Positions 8,163 through 16,371 are shown, counted from the stretch's first letter. The stretch: DNA of 64,000 bases from Myroides phaeus (GCF_900099675.1 NZ_FNDQ01000004.1:1-64000); one strand, 5' to 3'. The notes: generated from the letters alone by a model not told the origin. Made by a program: numbers and translations.

Positions 8163-8470
8163 TTACCATCAATCTTCACTACTTGCATCTCCTCTTCTTT
8201 CCCTTCTTGGTTTTTAAATTTTACCCACGCTTTGTTATCAACGATAGAATCTTTTATAAACTCAAATTTATAATTAGGCTCAATAGGCGTACCTCCTACT
8301 GAAGCTGCAAAGTCAACTAATTTCCCTGTTGATTCTGTAGCGTATTTCTTAGCTTCATCCACTTTCCCTTTAGCCATATTCTCAGTAAAGTTCTGCACTG
8401 TATTTTTGGGACCATTTGAACACGACACAAATAAAAGTGCTGCTCCTGCAATTGCAATTATTTTTTTCAT
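8132..8470 (-). CDS. DUF4878 domain lipoprotein
   Basis: A 112-aa lipoprotein with signal MKKIIAIAGAALLFVSC, so Cys17 should be lipidated. The rest fits DUF4878, a small cone-shaped fold shared with NTF2-like proteins: a helical part (NTVQNFTENMAKGKVDEAKK, residues about 23-42) and strands ending VVKIDGKWLVHID. DUF4878 proteins have no established biochemical role. It is the first gene of a two-gene operon with the overlapping permuted-papain lipoprotein, so both may act together at the same membrane. Confidence 0.85.
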   Translation of the reverse strand: MKKIIAIAGAALLFVSCSNGPKNTVQNFTENMAKGKVDEAKKYATESTGKLVDFAASVGGTPIEPNYKFEFIKDSIVDNKAWVKFKNQEGKEEEMQVVKIDGKWLVHIDSKK

Positions 8471-8977
8471 TTTAGCATTTTTTAAAATCTCTTTAAAGAT
8501 ATAATTTTTTGTTAAAACAATAAAACAGAAAAAGCCATCTTTTCAGATAGCTCTTTCTTAACACTTACTTTAATCTACTTCCTTTTCAATACTATTATAA
8601 TTCAATTACACACATATTGAAAATGAAAACAAAAACAATAATTAAATATTTTCTTGTTCCTTACTAAGGCGAATTTAACACACATAATGCGAACCTCTTT
8701 ACGGAAAACCTCATCCTACTAACTTTCTATCTAAATTTATTTTAAAAAAACTGTTAGCATTCACATTAAATACTAATCATCAAACACTTACATTTATTTT
8801 CCAAAAAAAAACTTCTTAAAAATATTTTTTTTAAAAGTGAAAAATATTAAGAGTACACTCCTGAGGTCATACCTATTCTACTATAAAACTTGCATTGATT
8901 TGCTTTAACGCTGGTGGAATATAGCCAAGAAACATAGCTATTATTGAAAGTTTAAAGAGTATGTGAAAATTTACTCC

Positions 8978-9017
8978 AAAAAAAAATCCCCGATTAGAAT
9001 TGGAAGCCTAATCAGGG
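8978..9017 (-). terminator. Orphan intrinsic terminator (minus strand)
   Basis: CCCCGATTAG (8988-8997) pairs with CTAATCAGGG (9008-9017) with a single mismatch. On the minus strand it is followed by a 9-base U-tract. The nearest upstream gene on that strand ends 260 bp away, so it probably closes an unannotated transcript. Confidence 0.65.
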
Positions 9018-9110
9018 AAAAAATCAGCAGTTATAACAGTAGCTGCTAACGGTTGCAATATTACGCATAAATCCCGTCTGCACAAGCGTTTCTAACAAGT
9101 ATTTTTAAAT
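9018..9110 (-). ncRNA. Candidate small RNA ending at the orphan terminator
   Basis: The ~90 bases upstream of the orphan terminator hold a small hairpin (AGCAG / CTGCT arms near 9027-9048) and are less AT-rich than their surroundings. A weak promoter (TTG, 20 bases, then TAATTTAA) lies further upstream on the minus strand. There is no match to a family I know. This is mainly an inference from the terminator. Confidence 0.25.
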
Positions 9111-9276
9111 TATTTTTTAATGTTTTAACTATCAACTATATAAGAATAAAAAAAAAGTAATATTAAGCACGACTTTCTTACTTTTCAGCAATAAATACAA
9201 TGTTTTAGTAGGGTTAACGTGTCTGAAAAAAGCGCATTTTATCTATTGACTACTATAAAAGTATCTAAACACACGC

Positions 9277-9828
9277 TTATTTTTGTCCCCCAATAGCATA
9301 TTTTACACGCTCGCCAAAGCCAGGAGTAGCATAACCGACTACTTTTTCCTCTATGACAGCCCCTTCTTTTTCGTAGATAATACTTACAGAGCAGTCATTA
9401 TTTACATCCACCCAAATCGTCTTACTTTGTCCTTTTGCTAAAGAAGGTATTGTAAAGTCTTCACATCCTGTCATTTTTATATTAGTTAAAGGAACTCCAG
9501 TTTTGTTTGTAAACGTAATACGTAAATTGCTTTTAATCACAAATCCTACAAACATAAATGACAATAAAAATGGTATGTTTATCAACATAACCATACAAGT
9601 ATTATACAGTTTCTTACGGTCTCCTCTACTCTTAATTATCTTAAAAACTAACCTTCCTAAATAAATAACATTCACTAAAATCAGTGCCCCAATAATGCCA
9701 TAGAGGAAGTCTAAAAATTCCGCAAGCCATTGCGGACTAATATATATTAATACTAATGTTACTAATGAAGTAACAAATAATAGCATAGCTAATTTACGCC
9801 CTATTCTACTGTCTTTTTTAGTTTTCAT
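9277..9828 (-). CDS. Small multi-pass membrane protein, unknown
   Basis: A 183-aa protein with three predicted membrane helices (about 13-31, 38-58 and 85-106). They are followed by a roughly 75-residue beta-rich tail (TFTNKTGVPLTNIKMTGCED through KGQSKTIWVDVNNDCS) that probably sits outside the cytoplasm. The tail resembles small Ig-like or 'conserved beta' modules found after membrane helices, but I cannot name the family. No catalytic motif is seen. It is a single gene. Confidence 0.7.
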   Translation of the reverse strand: MKTKKDSRIGRKLAMLLFVTSLVTLVLIYISPQWLAEFLDFLYGIIGALILVNVIYLGRLVFKIIKSRGDRKKLYNTCMVMLINIPFLLSFMFVGFVIKSNLRITFTNKTGVPLTNIKMTGCEDFTIPSLAKGQSKTIWVDVNNDCSVSIIYEKEGAVIEEKVVGYATPGFGERVKYAIGGQK

Positions 9829-10066
9829 AATCTTGTTTTTGGTAAGTTTAAGGTACTAATTAATTTATAATACTTATCTACATTTTATCACATTTAACCT
9901 TTTTTATTTCTAAAAAATCTAAATATTGTAAATTCTTATTGCAGAAATAAATCAATAGTTATTCCTTTATTTATACTATTAGTGCTCTTTTGTTTTTTTA
10001 AATTAACATTTGATATATTAAAACTTTCAAAAACTACAGCCTACTCGTATATTTTATCTGTATCTT

Positions 10067-10074
10067 TAACTTTG
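10067..10074 (+). promoter_or_regulatory. -7 box upstream of the HigA-like gene
   Basis: TAACTTTG fits TAnnTTTG, 45 bp before the start codon at 10119. No convincing -33 TTG is present. Confidence 0.4.
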
Positions 10075-10118
10075 TAAGTTTGTATGATACAAAGCTTTAA
10101 CCACTTAAAAAAACCACT

Positions 10119-10361
10119 ATGAGAATAAAACCTATAAGAACTGAAGAAGATTATCACATTGCACTGATTAGAACTAAACTCCTACAAGGCGCTGAAGTTA
10201 ATAGCCCTGAAGCAGACGAGTTAGAGGTTCTGAATATACTAATAGAACATTATGAACGTGACAACGCTCCAATGGGTATGCCAGATCCTATTGAAAGTAT
10301 AAAAATATATAACGAGTTTTTCAACGAAAATACTGACTACAAAAACAAGGATACGGAGTAA
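10119..10361 (+). CDS. HigA-like antitoxin N-terminal domain, lacking the HTH
   Basis: An 80-aa protein matching the N-terminal part of HigA-type antitoxins. It shows IKPIRTEEDYHIAL (about 3-16), SPEADELEVLNILIEHYE (about 29-46) and PDPIESIKIYNEFF (about 55-68). In full-length HigA this region precedes an XRE helix-turn-helix. Here the sequence diverges after 'SIK' and stops, so the DNA-binding part is absent. No HigB-like toxin ORF lies beside it. It has its own -7 box and a strong terminator, so it is probably expressed rather than debris. It could be an orphan antitoxin remnant or a free-standing dimerisation module. Confidence 0.7.
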   Translation: MRIKPIRTEEDYHIALIRTKLLQGAEVNSPEADELEVLNILIEHYERDNAPMGMPDPIESIKIYNEFFNENTDYKNKDTE

Positions 10362-10420
10362 TTAACTAACCTTCTGTTAGCCCATCGCTATAAACCTTGT
10401 GAGCATTAAACAATAGGCAT

Positions 10421-10459
10421 AAAAAAACACTGACGAAAAATACGTCAGTGTTTTTTTTT
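10421..10459. terminator. Bidirectional terminator between convergent genes
   Basis: CACTGACG and CGTCAGTG form an 8-bp stem extended by A/T runs on both sides, giving U-tracts in both directions. It serves the HigA-like gene and the porin. Confidence 0.9.
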
Positions 10460-10535
10460 ATCATAGATTATCTTATTTTTTGCTTTACGTACAAAGACCT
10501 ATACCCCCTTTTAATTGATTGTCCTTCGTTTTTAA

Positions 10536-11630
10536 TTAAAACAAAGGAATCATCCATCGTACACCAAGTGCTATTTGATGCTCATTTTTATCTGCTGGCT
10601 TTATATCGTATTTCTTGTAATCGTAATTATAGAAGTTATAAGCAGCATATAAGCGTAAGGCTTGAAATGGTGCTTTTTCAAACGGATAGTATTCTACTGC
10701 TGCTGATACTCCTGACAATGCATAGGACACGTTATTGTCTAAATCACTTCTGTAGTTATACATCGCTTTAACAATTGGGGTTAGCTTCTTTGTTTTATAC
10801 TTAAACGTGGCACTGGTTACGTTATCTCGTACGTAGGCTAAACCTGTATCTGGATTATGACTATTTAATTGTACGTCGTTCAAGTTGTAACTTCCATACA
10901 CCCAATCCATCTCTACCATCAACTTGTCAAACGTCAATCGGTTTCCAATTGTAATCCAACTGTAGTATTTCTTGGCATCGTGTTGCATCAACCCATAGCC
11001 ATAACGGGTTTTCAAGTGCTTGTTAAACAACTCTCCTTCCCATAAAAACAATCCTCCGTAAGCTTTGTTTTTATACTCCTCTGCAACGAATTGCTCTCCT
11101 TGTGAGACCACTTGCAATTTATAAGATTGCCCTGCACGTTTATAAGTTACACTCGCTCCGGGACTAAACAACTGAGATGAGGCGATGATATTGGTAAACA
11201 TATACAGCTCAGCACTGTTGTATGATAGCTCGGTTGACCCCCAAGCGATGAATTGTTTACCCGCACTTACGGTCCAATTGTCGTTGATATTATACTCCAA
11301 AAAGGCAAACTCCAAAGCCTTTGATGCAACACTCTCATTTAAACGGTAACGCAATGAATAGGTCAACTTATCGTCGTAAGTTCCCTTTACGTAAACACGC
11401 GATTGCACAGTTCGAAACTTGCTGTCTGAGGTGTTTTGACTGGTGAATTTAGTGTAGTTCTCAAATTTACTGTCTAAAAACACGTCTATTTTATTTTTTC
11501 CTTTACCACCAGAAACTGTTGTAGTGGGGGTTATAGACCCGAATAGCTTTTCTTCTTCTTTCTCAGTTTCTTGTGCGAAAACAGATAGGGAATTAAATAT
11601 GAAAAAGCAAAATAAATACTTAATTCTCAT
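10536..11630 (-). CDS. Outer-membrane beta-barrel porin
   Basis: A 364-aa outer-membrane protein with an N-terminal signal peptide ending SLSVFAQ. The rest alternates short amphipathic strands with aromatic girdles, for example GTYDDKLTYSLRYRLN and YDWKIT-like repeats. It ends in a terminal strand finishing WMIPLF, whose final Phe is typical of BAM-assembled barrels. The segment VSAGKQFIAWGSTELSY (about 115-131) is characteristic of porin families related to DUF1302/OprP-type barrels. Substrate specificity is not readable. It is monocistronic, and the 836-bp region upstream contains a separate promoter-and-terminator RNA unit on the same strand. Confidence 0.8.
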   Translation of the reverse strand: MRIKYLFCFFIFNSLSVFAQETEKEEEKLFGSITPTTTVSGGKGKNKIDVFLDSKFENYTKFTSQNTSDSKFRTVQSRVYVKGTYDDKLTYSLRYRLNESVASKALEFAFLEYNINDNWTVSAGKQFIAWGSTELSYNSAELYMFTNIIASSQLFSPGASVTYKRAGQSYKLQVVSQGEQFVAEEYKNKAYGGLFLWEGELFNKHLKTRYGYGLMQHDAKKYYSWITIGNRLTFDKLMVEMDWVYGSYNLNDVQLNSHNPDTGLAYVRDNVTSATFKYKTKKLTPIVKAMYNYRSDLDNNVSYALSGVSAAVEYYPFEKAPFQALRLYAAYNFYNYDYKKYDIKPADKNEHQIALGVRWMIPLF

Positions 11631-11790
11631 AAATAGGTTAGTTTTAAAAAGTTTAATATACGAAATACCTTGATAGTATTAACATATTTTTATGTTTCTA
11701 AAGTACAGTTTTCACAAATTATAAAGCGCACAAAAGCAAGAGCACTGCAAATACAATGCTTTCGTATGATTACTAAAATTCGTACTACTG

Positions 11791-11832
11791 TAAAATTAAA
11801 GAGGGTAACAATACGAGATTCGTATCTACCTC
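11791..11832 (-). terminator. Terminator of the candidate small RNA
   Basis: Minus-strand stem with outer pairing GAGGTA/TACCCTC (one bulge) and inner ATACGA/TCGTAT around a 3-nt loop, followed by TTTAATTTT. Confidence 0.65.
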
Positions 11833-11993
11833 TTGTGTAGAAGCTTGTTGTATGGGCTTACTACAGGAACCGTGCGCTTGGGTAGAACGCTTACAGATTC
11901 CCAGGGGGTTTAGCTAATTGCGCCATTGTAAAGTTGGGTAAAATAACAGACTCTATGCATCGCATAGTGGGTATAGCCTGCGTAATCTATGTG
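11791..11993 (-). ncRNA. Candidate structured small RNA gene (about 200 nt)
   Basis: A block richer in G/C than its AT-rich surroundings is framed on the minus strand by a near-ideal promoter (TTG-N20-TAGCTTTG, 11997-12027) and an intrinsic terminator (11791-11832). Between them lie CTATGC/GCATAG (11953-11967), a six-pair CCTGGG/CCCAAG-type hairpin (11877-11905), and a long-range pair GCGCCA/TGGCGC (11920-11925 with 11992-11997). The last pair overlaps the promoter edge, so the exact 5' end matters. There is no ORF with coding character. Its length would suit a 6S-type RNA, but I could not match it to a known family. A long porin leader is excluded only if the terminator is efficient. Confidence 0.6.
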
Positions 11994-11996
11994 GCG

Positions 11997-12027
11997 CAAA
12001 GCTACAAATTAAATAGTTTTCTCACAA
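11997..12027 (-). promoter_or_regulatory. Bacteroidota sigma-A promoter for the small RNA
   Basis: On the minus strand TTG (12027-12025) is followed by exactly 20 bases and TAGCTTTG (12004-11997). This is a full match to TTG-N17-23-TAnnTTTG and one of the two best promoters in the window. Confidence 0.7.
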
Positions 12028-12466
12028 TAGAATTGACATTTTGTAACAAAACACCTTTGCTAAGCATACATAAATTGCTCCTAACAAAACAACCTTACCT
12101 TTTACAACCCCCACGTCCAAAAAATAAACAACGTTTATTAGAGCGCATTTATCTCGCTTTTTCTAAAATTATAGTCGCTACTTCATTTAATCCTCCTCTT
12201 TAAGGCTATCGTTCTTACTTGTCGTTCTACAACGCAATGCTCTCAATACACAGGCGTAGATTACCTAAATCAAGCGAAGTTCAACATTAATCGCAATACA
12301 CCGCTTCTTATGTTTAAATAGCCAACTCCTCTAATAAATAACATAAACATTATCAATCCGTATGAAGTGACACAGCGCAATAGCAACACATCTACTTTGA
12401 AAGAATATGCCCTTGATTTTTTCGCTTGTGGAAAATATTCAATATTTTTAAACGAAAATAGACAAT

Positions 12467-12877
12467 ATGCAACGAATAGTATATATCACACTTTTTGCCT
12501 TGTTTACTTCTCTCTCTTTTGGTCAAACAACAGAGGAAGAAGATGGAGTATCTACTGCTTATGAAATCATTTATGTCAACCAAGTGAAATTAGACAAGAA
12601 GGTCTTTTTACAAAATGCTAATCTGTACTATTACGAAGAAGAACACGCCTTTTTATTGGAGGGATTAACAGATAAGCAGACTGTTGGTAAGTGTTTATTT
12701 GAGTACTCACACACTGAAAACGGAAAAGACTACTATGAGTTTTACGACAATGATTATGAGTATATCGACGATGTAGAAAATGGTGTACTTCTATTCAGAA
12801 GTCTCCCTAAAAAAATCAAGAACAGTGAAAATACAATGTATAGAGAGATACGATTAGAAGCAGACAAGACTAAGTAA
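12467..12877 (+). CDS. Secreted hypothetical protein (136 aa)
   Basis: The N-terminus is a clear signal peptide (IVYITLFALFTSLSFG then QTTEEE), so the protein is exported. The mature part is short, acidic and Tyr-rich (NLYYYEEEHAF, DYYEFYDNDYEYIDD), without Cys pairs or a catalytic motif. I do not recognise a family. It is a single gene; the nearest hairpin downstream is about 130 bp away. Confidence 0.7.
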   Translation: MQRIVYITLFALFTSLSFGQTTEEEDGVSTAYEIIYVNQVKLDKKVFLQNANLYYYEEEHAFLLEGLTDKQTVGKCLFEYSHTENGKDYYEFYDNDYEYIDDVENGVLLFRSLPKKIKNSENTMYREIRLEADKTK

Positions 12878-13426
12878 GACTTTTATATCGCTTCATAAAC
12901 AATGCTTTTTTACACCCAATTTCTAAAATAATACCGAAAAGGTATGTTTTATAAATATTTATGTGTATCTTTAAAATGTTGTGTATTAGTATGAATTTTA
13001 ATGAGGAATCACTTTTTATATTTCGATATATTAAGTGATTTTTTTTATGTTTATACTTTTGTATTTATGCCTGAATGATTAACAATACAGCACATCAACT
13101 ACTCAGACTATTTATTTTAGGTCTTATCACTAAAATACTCTTCTTCTTTCAACATACTTATTGCATTGCAAACAAGAATACCTGCTCACAAAGTAAGTTG
13201 TACTAAATCCGAAAACATACAAATCCTATTGCCATTTCCCTATTTTCATTATAGCGAATAGAAAGCATACCAGTTGGATAGAGTACTGTTCACTTGCTAC
13301 TTGGCAGATAGCAATAAATGCTGCCAGACTTTATAATTATTGTACACAGCACACTTCTTCTGTTTCCAAATTAAACAACTGCCGATTACAACATCTATCA
13401 ATCTTTACTTCAACTTAATACAAACA
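12878..13426. other. Intergenic region, no gene seen
   Basis: No coding ORF is visible in this stretch. It contains one terminator-like hairpin on the plus strand (13007-13046). The rest is low-complexity AT-rich sequence. Confidence 0.4.
13007..13046 (+). terminator. Terminator-like hairpin downstream of the 136-aa secreted protein
   Basis: AATCACTT / AAGTGATT arms with an inner A/T pairing are followed by an 8-base T-run on the plus strand. It is 130 bp beyond the nearest stop, so it may end a long 3' UTR or a separate short transcript. Confidence 0.55.
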
Positions 13427-13466
13427 AAAAAGCCTTAAAAAGGTTTACACACTTTCTAAGGCTTTT
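13427..13466 (-). terminator. Terminator of the pyrR-to-smr gene run
   Basis: AAAAGCCTTA / TAAGGCTTTT arms with a U-tract on the minus strand, just past the Smr gene stop. Confidence 0.85.
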
Positions 13467-13499
13467 ATTTGGTTGTACAACAAGTTGCACTTATTTCTT

Positions 13500-14060
13500 T
13501 TATCTATTTACGTTCTGTTTGAAGTAAATCTGCGTTGCTCCTAAACCATACTTTTGGTAATTTGCATCTTCAGCAACTACTTCTGGATAGCGACTAAACA
13601 AAAACTCTAACTCCGTTTTCAAAACTCCCTCACCTACACCGTGAATAAACACAATACGAGGTATCCGATTGCGAATTGCAAACTCTACTTGCCCCCTTGC
13701 GGTTTCTAATTGCAGTGTGAGCATATCGTACTTCTCCATACGTTTATGGTCTTTTGTCAATTTCTCAATATGCAAATCAACTTCCATAATAAACTCATCT
13801 TTACGAGAGCGCTTTTCCTTTGTAAACGAGCGTTTGATTGGATCAACCTTATCTTGTAAAGCAGCGTTAATAGAACTACGCGTACTTGCCGAGCGCATAT
13901 CTACTTCATCTTCTTTCGCTATTTTCAACAACTCATTCGCTTGATAATTCAAGATAAAGCCGTCTTTTGTTTCAATCGTTATATCATTACCAGACACTTT
14001 AGTAACCACTCCCTCTTCATCTTCGTCAAGTACCTGTACAAAATCTCCTTTATTTAGCAT
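13500..14060 (-). CDS. Smr domain protein (MutS2 C-terminal-like nuclease)
   Basis: A 186-aa protein. The N-terminal ~50 residues form a small beta module (KGDFVQVLDEDEEGVVTKV), as in DUF2027/Smr proteins of this phylum. The C-terminal half is an Smr domain with the diagnostic VDLHIEKL (about 93-100) and the nuclease-type IHGVGEGVLKTEL (about 138-150). Smr domains act as DNA or RNA endonucleases, with roles in suppressing recombination and, in some lineages, rescuing stalled ribosomes. It overlaps the upstream membrane gene by 11 bp, so translation is probably coupled. It is the last gene of the run that begins with pyrR. Confidence 0.9.
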   Translation of the reverse strand: MLNKGDFVQVLDEDEEGVVTKVSGNDITIETKDGFILNYQANELLKIAKEDEVDMRSASTRSSINAALQDKVDPIKRSFTKEKRSRKDEFIMEVDLHIEKLTKDHKRMEKYDMLTLQLETARGQVEFAIRNRIPRIVFIHGVGEGVLKTELEFLFSRYPEVVAEDANYQKYGLGATQIYFKQNVNR

Positions 14061-14307
14061 CTTCTTTCTTGTCTAATGTTTCTGATTCATCTATTTCTTC
14101 TCCATTTAGATCTCTTTCTTCAAACGGATGTTGTCTATTGTGTGTGTTACTTGGTGTTTTTTGCATCAAGCGCATCATTGAATAGAAAAACAATCCCACT
14201 CCAATTACCTGTACCCATACTTTTGGATGCTCTTCGTATTGTTCCACCAAAGCCCATCCCATAAAGAATAAGGTAACGATAGATAATAATATTTTTACTT
14301 TTTTCAT
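14050..14307 (-). CDS. Small membrane protein (85 aa)
   Basis: Two hydrophobic helices (about 5-21 and 31-46) are followed by a charged, disordered C-terminal tail rich in Glu and Asp. No family is recognised. It sits 7 bp downstream of pdxH and overlaps smr by 11 bp, so it is firmly part of the operon. Its conserved position between pdxH and smr is the only clue to function. Confidence 0.75.
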   Translation of the reverse strand: MKKVKILLSIVTLFFMGWALVEQYEEHPKVWVQVIGVGLFFYSMMRLMQKTPSNTHNRQHPFEERDLNGEEIDESETLDKKEDAK

Positions 14308-14314
14308 ATCTTTT

Positions 14315-14962
14315 TTATGGAGCTAAACGTTCTATTTTCCAGTCTAATTGGTCTTCTGTTAATGTATATCGAATACGGTCGTGTAGTCGATTTGGACGTC
14401 CTTGCCAGAACTCCATTGATACAGGACTTATCACAAAACCTCCCCAGTTTTCAGGGCGTTTTACTTCTTTTCCTTCTGCTTCTTTTTCTAACGTTGCTAT
14501 CGCTTGTTCTAACACATCGTGCGAGGGAATAACCTCACTCTGATTAGATACAATTGCCCCTAACTGACTCCCCAAAGGGCGTGAGTAGAAATAATTATCT
14601 GACTGTACATCTGTTGCTTTCGTAGCTATCCCTTTGATAATTACCTGACGCTCCATTGATGCCCAGAAAAACGATAAACATATGTGTGGGTTCGCCAATA
14701 TAGCCTTCCCTTTTTCTGAGTCGTAATTAGTATAAAACACAAAACCGTTCTCGTCATACGATTTCAACAGTACCACTCTCGACTTCGGAAAGCCATCAAG
14801 TCCTATTGTAGAAACGGTCATTGCATTCACCTCATCTACTCCTCCAAAATCCTCTACTTCGTAAAACCATTTTCTAAACTGCATCATTGGATTCTCATCC
14901 ACATCACTTTCCAACAATACGTTCTTCTCATACGATTTTCTGTAATCACCTAAATCGCTCAT
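14315..14962 (-). CDS. pdxH: Pyridoxamine 5'-phosphate oxidase
   Basis: A 215-aa FMN enzyme that oxidises pyridoxine or pyridoxamine 5'-phosphate to pyridoxal 5'-phosphate, the last step of vitamin B6 synthesis and salvage. It shows the FMN-binding core (SRVVLLKSYDENGFVFYTN, about 61-79), the dimer-interface strand NPHICLSFFWASMERQV, and the C-terminal PROSITE-type block RPNRLHDRIRYT (about 190-201). The last residues, WKIERLAP, match the family's usual RLAP end, so the gene is complete. It lies 11 bp after rnz in the same operon. Confidence 0.95.
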   Translation of the reverse strand: MSDLGDYRKSYEKNVLLESDVDENPMMQFRKWFYEVEDFGGVDEVNAMTVSTIGLDGFPKSRVVLLKSYDENGFVFYTNYDSEKGKAILANPHICLSFFWASMERQVIIKGIATKATDVQSDNYFYSRPLGSQLGAIVSNQSEVIPSHDVLEQAIATLEKEAEGKEVKRPENWGGFVISPVSMEFWQGRPNRLHDRIRYTLTEDQLDWKIERLAP

Positions 14963-14973
14963 ACTTATCTCTT

Positions 14974-15882
14974 TTATAGGTCAAACTCCTTACCGTCATC
15001 AGCTAATAATATCTGACCAGAGTAAACAGTTTCCGCCTCTTTTTTAAACAATTTAATATCGTTATATCTCGTAGAATAATGTCCCATAACCAATGTTCCC
15101 GCATTGGCTAATGTTGCAATTCTACCCGCCTCTTTAGCCGTACAATGCTTTGTTCGCTCTGTATAATGTTCTTCTGAATCTAAAAACGTACTCTCGTGAT
15201 ACAACACTTTTACGTTTTTAATAATCGGAACTACAGCCTCAGAGTACTTTGTATCTGAACAAAAAGCATAACTCTCTGTCGGATCTGGATCATACGAAAT
15301 ATCCTTATTTTTAATCACCTCACCACTGTCAAGTGTAATATCTCCACCGTTTTTAATCTTTTGGTAATAACAACGGTCAATTCCCAAGTCCTCAATTGCC
15401 CCAATGCGCAACTTGCGTTCTCCTGGTACACTTTCAAACAAATATCCGTTTGTATAAACACGGTGGTCTAACGGAATAGTACGTACAATAACCTTATCAT
15501 CTTGAAAGATTACTTTACTTTCCTTACTTGTTTGTTCGTGAAAGTACAAATTATATCCGGTAAATGAATTAGATAATCGAAGTTGTAGTAAAATAACCTC
15601 CTTAATCCCTTTAGGACCGTAAACGTGTAAGTCCGCCTTGCGGTTTAGCAACATAAACGTAGAGATTAAACCGATTAACCCATAAAAGTGATCTCCGTGT
15701 AAATGAGAGATAAAAATGTGGTTAATACGTTGGAATTTCAGCTTCTTTTTTCTCAACTGCACTTGCGTTCCTTCACCTGCGTCAATTAAAAACATATGTC
15801 CATTCATCTCTAAAACTTGAGAAGTTGGGTTTGTAATAGTTCGGGGTGTAGCGGCATAACAGCCTAATATGGTAAGTTTCAA
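14974..15882 (-). CDS. rnz: Ribonuclease Z (tRNA 3'-processing endonuclease)
   Basis: A 302-aa zinc metallo-beta-lactamase-fold nuclease that trims the 3' trailer of pre-tRNAs before CCA addition. The key metal motif is SHLHGDHFYGLIG (about 61-73), and further ligands lie in CSDTKYSE and the late MGHYSTRY. The start is uncertain. The open frame runs to a GTG at 15936, but the family begins at the LKLTILGCYAATPRT block, here encoded from a TTG at 15882. I use that TTG because it gives the usual length (about 300 aa). Its 3' end is 11 bp from pdxH. Confidence 0.93.
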   Translation of the reverse strand: MKLTILGCYAATPRTITNPTSQVLEMNGHMFLIDAGEGTQVQLRKKKLKFQRINHIFISHLHGDHFYGLIGLISTFMLLNRKADLHVYGPKGIKEVILLQLRLSNSFTGYNLYFHEQTSKESKVIFQDDKVIVRTIPLDHRVYTNGYLFESVPGERKLRIGAIEDLGIDRCYYQKIKNGGDITLDSGEVIKNKDISYDPDPTESYAFCSDTKYSEAVVPIIKNVKVLYHESTFLDSEEHYTERTKHCTAKEAGRIATLANAGTLVMGHYSTRYNDIKLFKKEAETVYSGQILLADDGKEFDL

Positions 15883-15942
15883 TGTACTGCTTATTTCAAA
15901 TTTCAGGTTGTAATTTACAAAAAACAGCAACAGCACACAAAA

Positions 15943-15975
15943 AGAAAAGGGCCTAAATTACTTTAAGCCCTTTTT
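15943..15975 (-). terminator. Hairpin between the unknown gene and rnz
   Basis: AAAAGGG / CCCTTTT arms extended by an inner pairing around a 4-nt loop, with U-tracts on the minus strand. It lies in the 99-bp gap before rnz, so it could end the pyrR-pyrB transcript or attenuate read-through. Confidence 0.7.
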
Positions 15976-15981
15976 ATATAT

Positions 15982-16323
15982 TTAAAATCCTAAATCTCTT
16001 TGGATTTCGTCCATTTCAATCAAATCGTGCGCCTCTTGTAAGGTTGGCACTACAATTAAGTCGCCATCAAACTCGTTAAAGTCAATGGCTGATACTACAA
16101 TAACAAAAGATTTATTAGCCTCTTCCATATGGCTGATAGCTAACTCTTCAAACAACTCAATATCTTCTTCGGCTATTTTAGCCCCCAAATGTGTCAAGTC
16201 AATGATAAGGTTATGTGCTGTAAAATTACTTTCGTATTGCTGACTAAGCTTTTCTAAAAAAGCAGCTACCTCAGCTTCATTACTACTAACAACAATGGTA
16301 TGTCCCTTTTCTTTTATTTTCAT
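15982..16323 (-). CDS. Conserved hypothetical protein, possibly STAS-like (113 aa)
   Basis: A small soluble protein with alternating strand and helix (GHTIVVSSNEAEVAAFLEKL, then NLIIDLTHLG, then FVIVVSAIDF). This order is compatible with a STAS/SpoIIAA-like fold, but no phosphorylation-site motif is obvious, so the fold call is tentative. The open frame extends to a TTG at 16332; I use the ATG at 16323. It lies 48 bp after pyrB. Homologues beside rnz are common in Flavobacteriia as far as I know, sometimes mislabelled as ribonuclease Z. Confidence 0.7.
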   Translation of the reverse strand: MKIKEKGHTIVVSSNEAEVAAFLEKLSQQYESNFTAHNLIIDLTHLGAKIAEEDIELFEELAISHMEEANKSFVIVVSAIDFNEFDGDLIVVPTLQEAHDLIEMDEIQRDLGF

Positions 16324-16371
16324 TGTATTCAACTTACTTTATTAATCTAACAAAAAGCTAAATTAACGAAT

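Larger units (their letters stand above)
8471..9276. other. Intergenic region with one orphan terminator-like hairpin
   Basis: About 800 bp between two minus-strand genes. I see no coding ORF. The only clear element is the hairpin with U-tract at 8978-9017 on the minus strand. It is too far from the gene at 9277 to be its obvious terminator, so it may end a small RNA transcribed from about 9105 downwards. That candidate region is less AT-rich than its surroundings. Confidence 0.45.

Noticed and set aside
9018-9110. Integron attC-like site
   Set aside because: A GCTAACGGTT-like string recalls attC cores, but no complementary partner site or palindromic body could be found.
11791-11993. Cobalamin or TPP riboswitch for the porin
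   Set aside because: Neither core motif set is present, and a terminator plus separate promoter suggest an independent RNA.
11934-12203. 89-codon plus-strand frame over the small-RNA region
   Set aside because: Low-complexity translation, no coding bias, and it lies across the minus-strand promoter.
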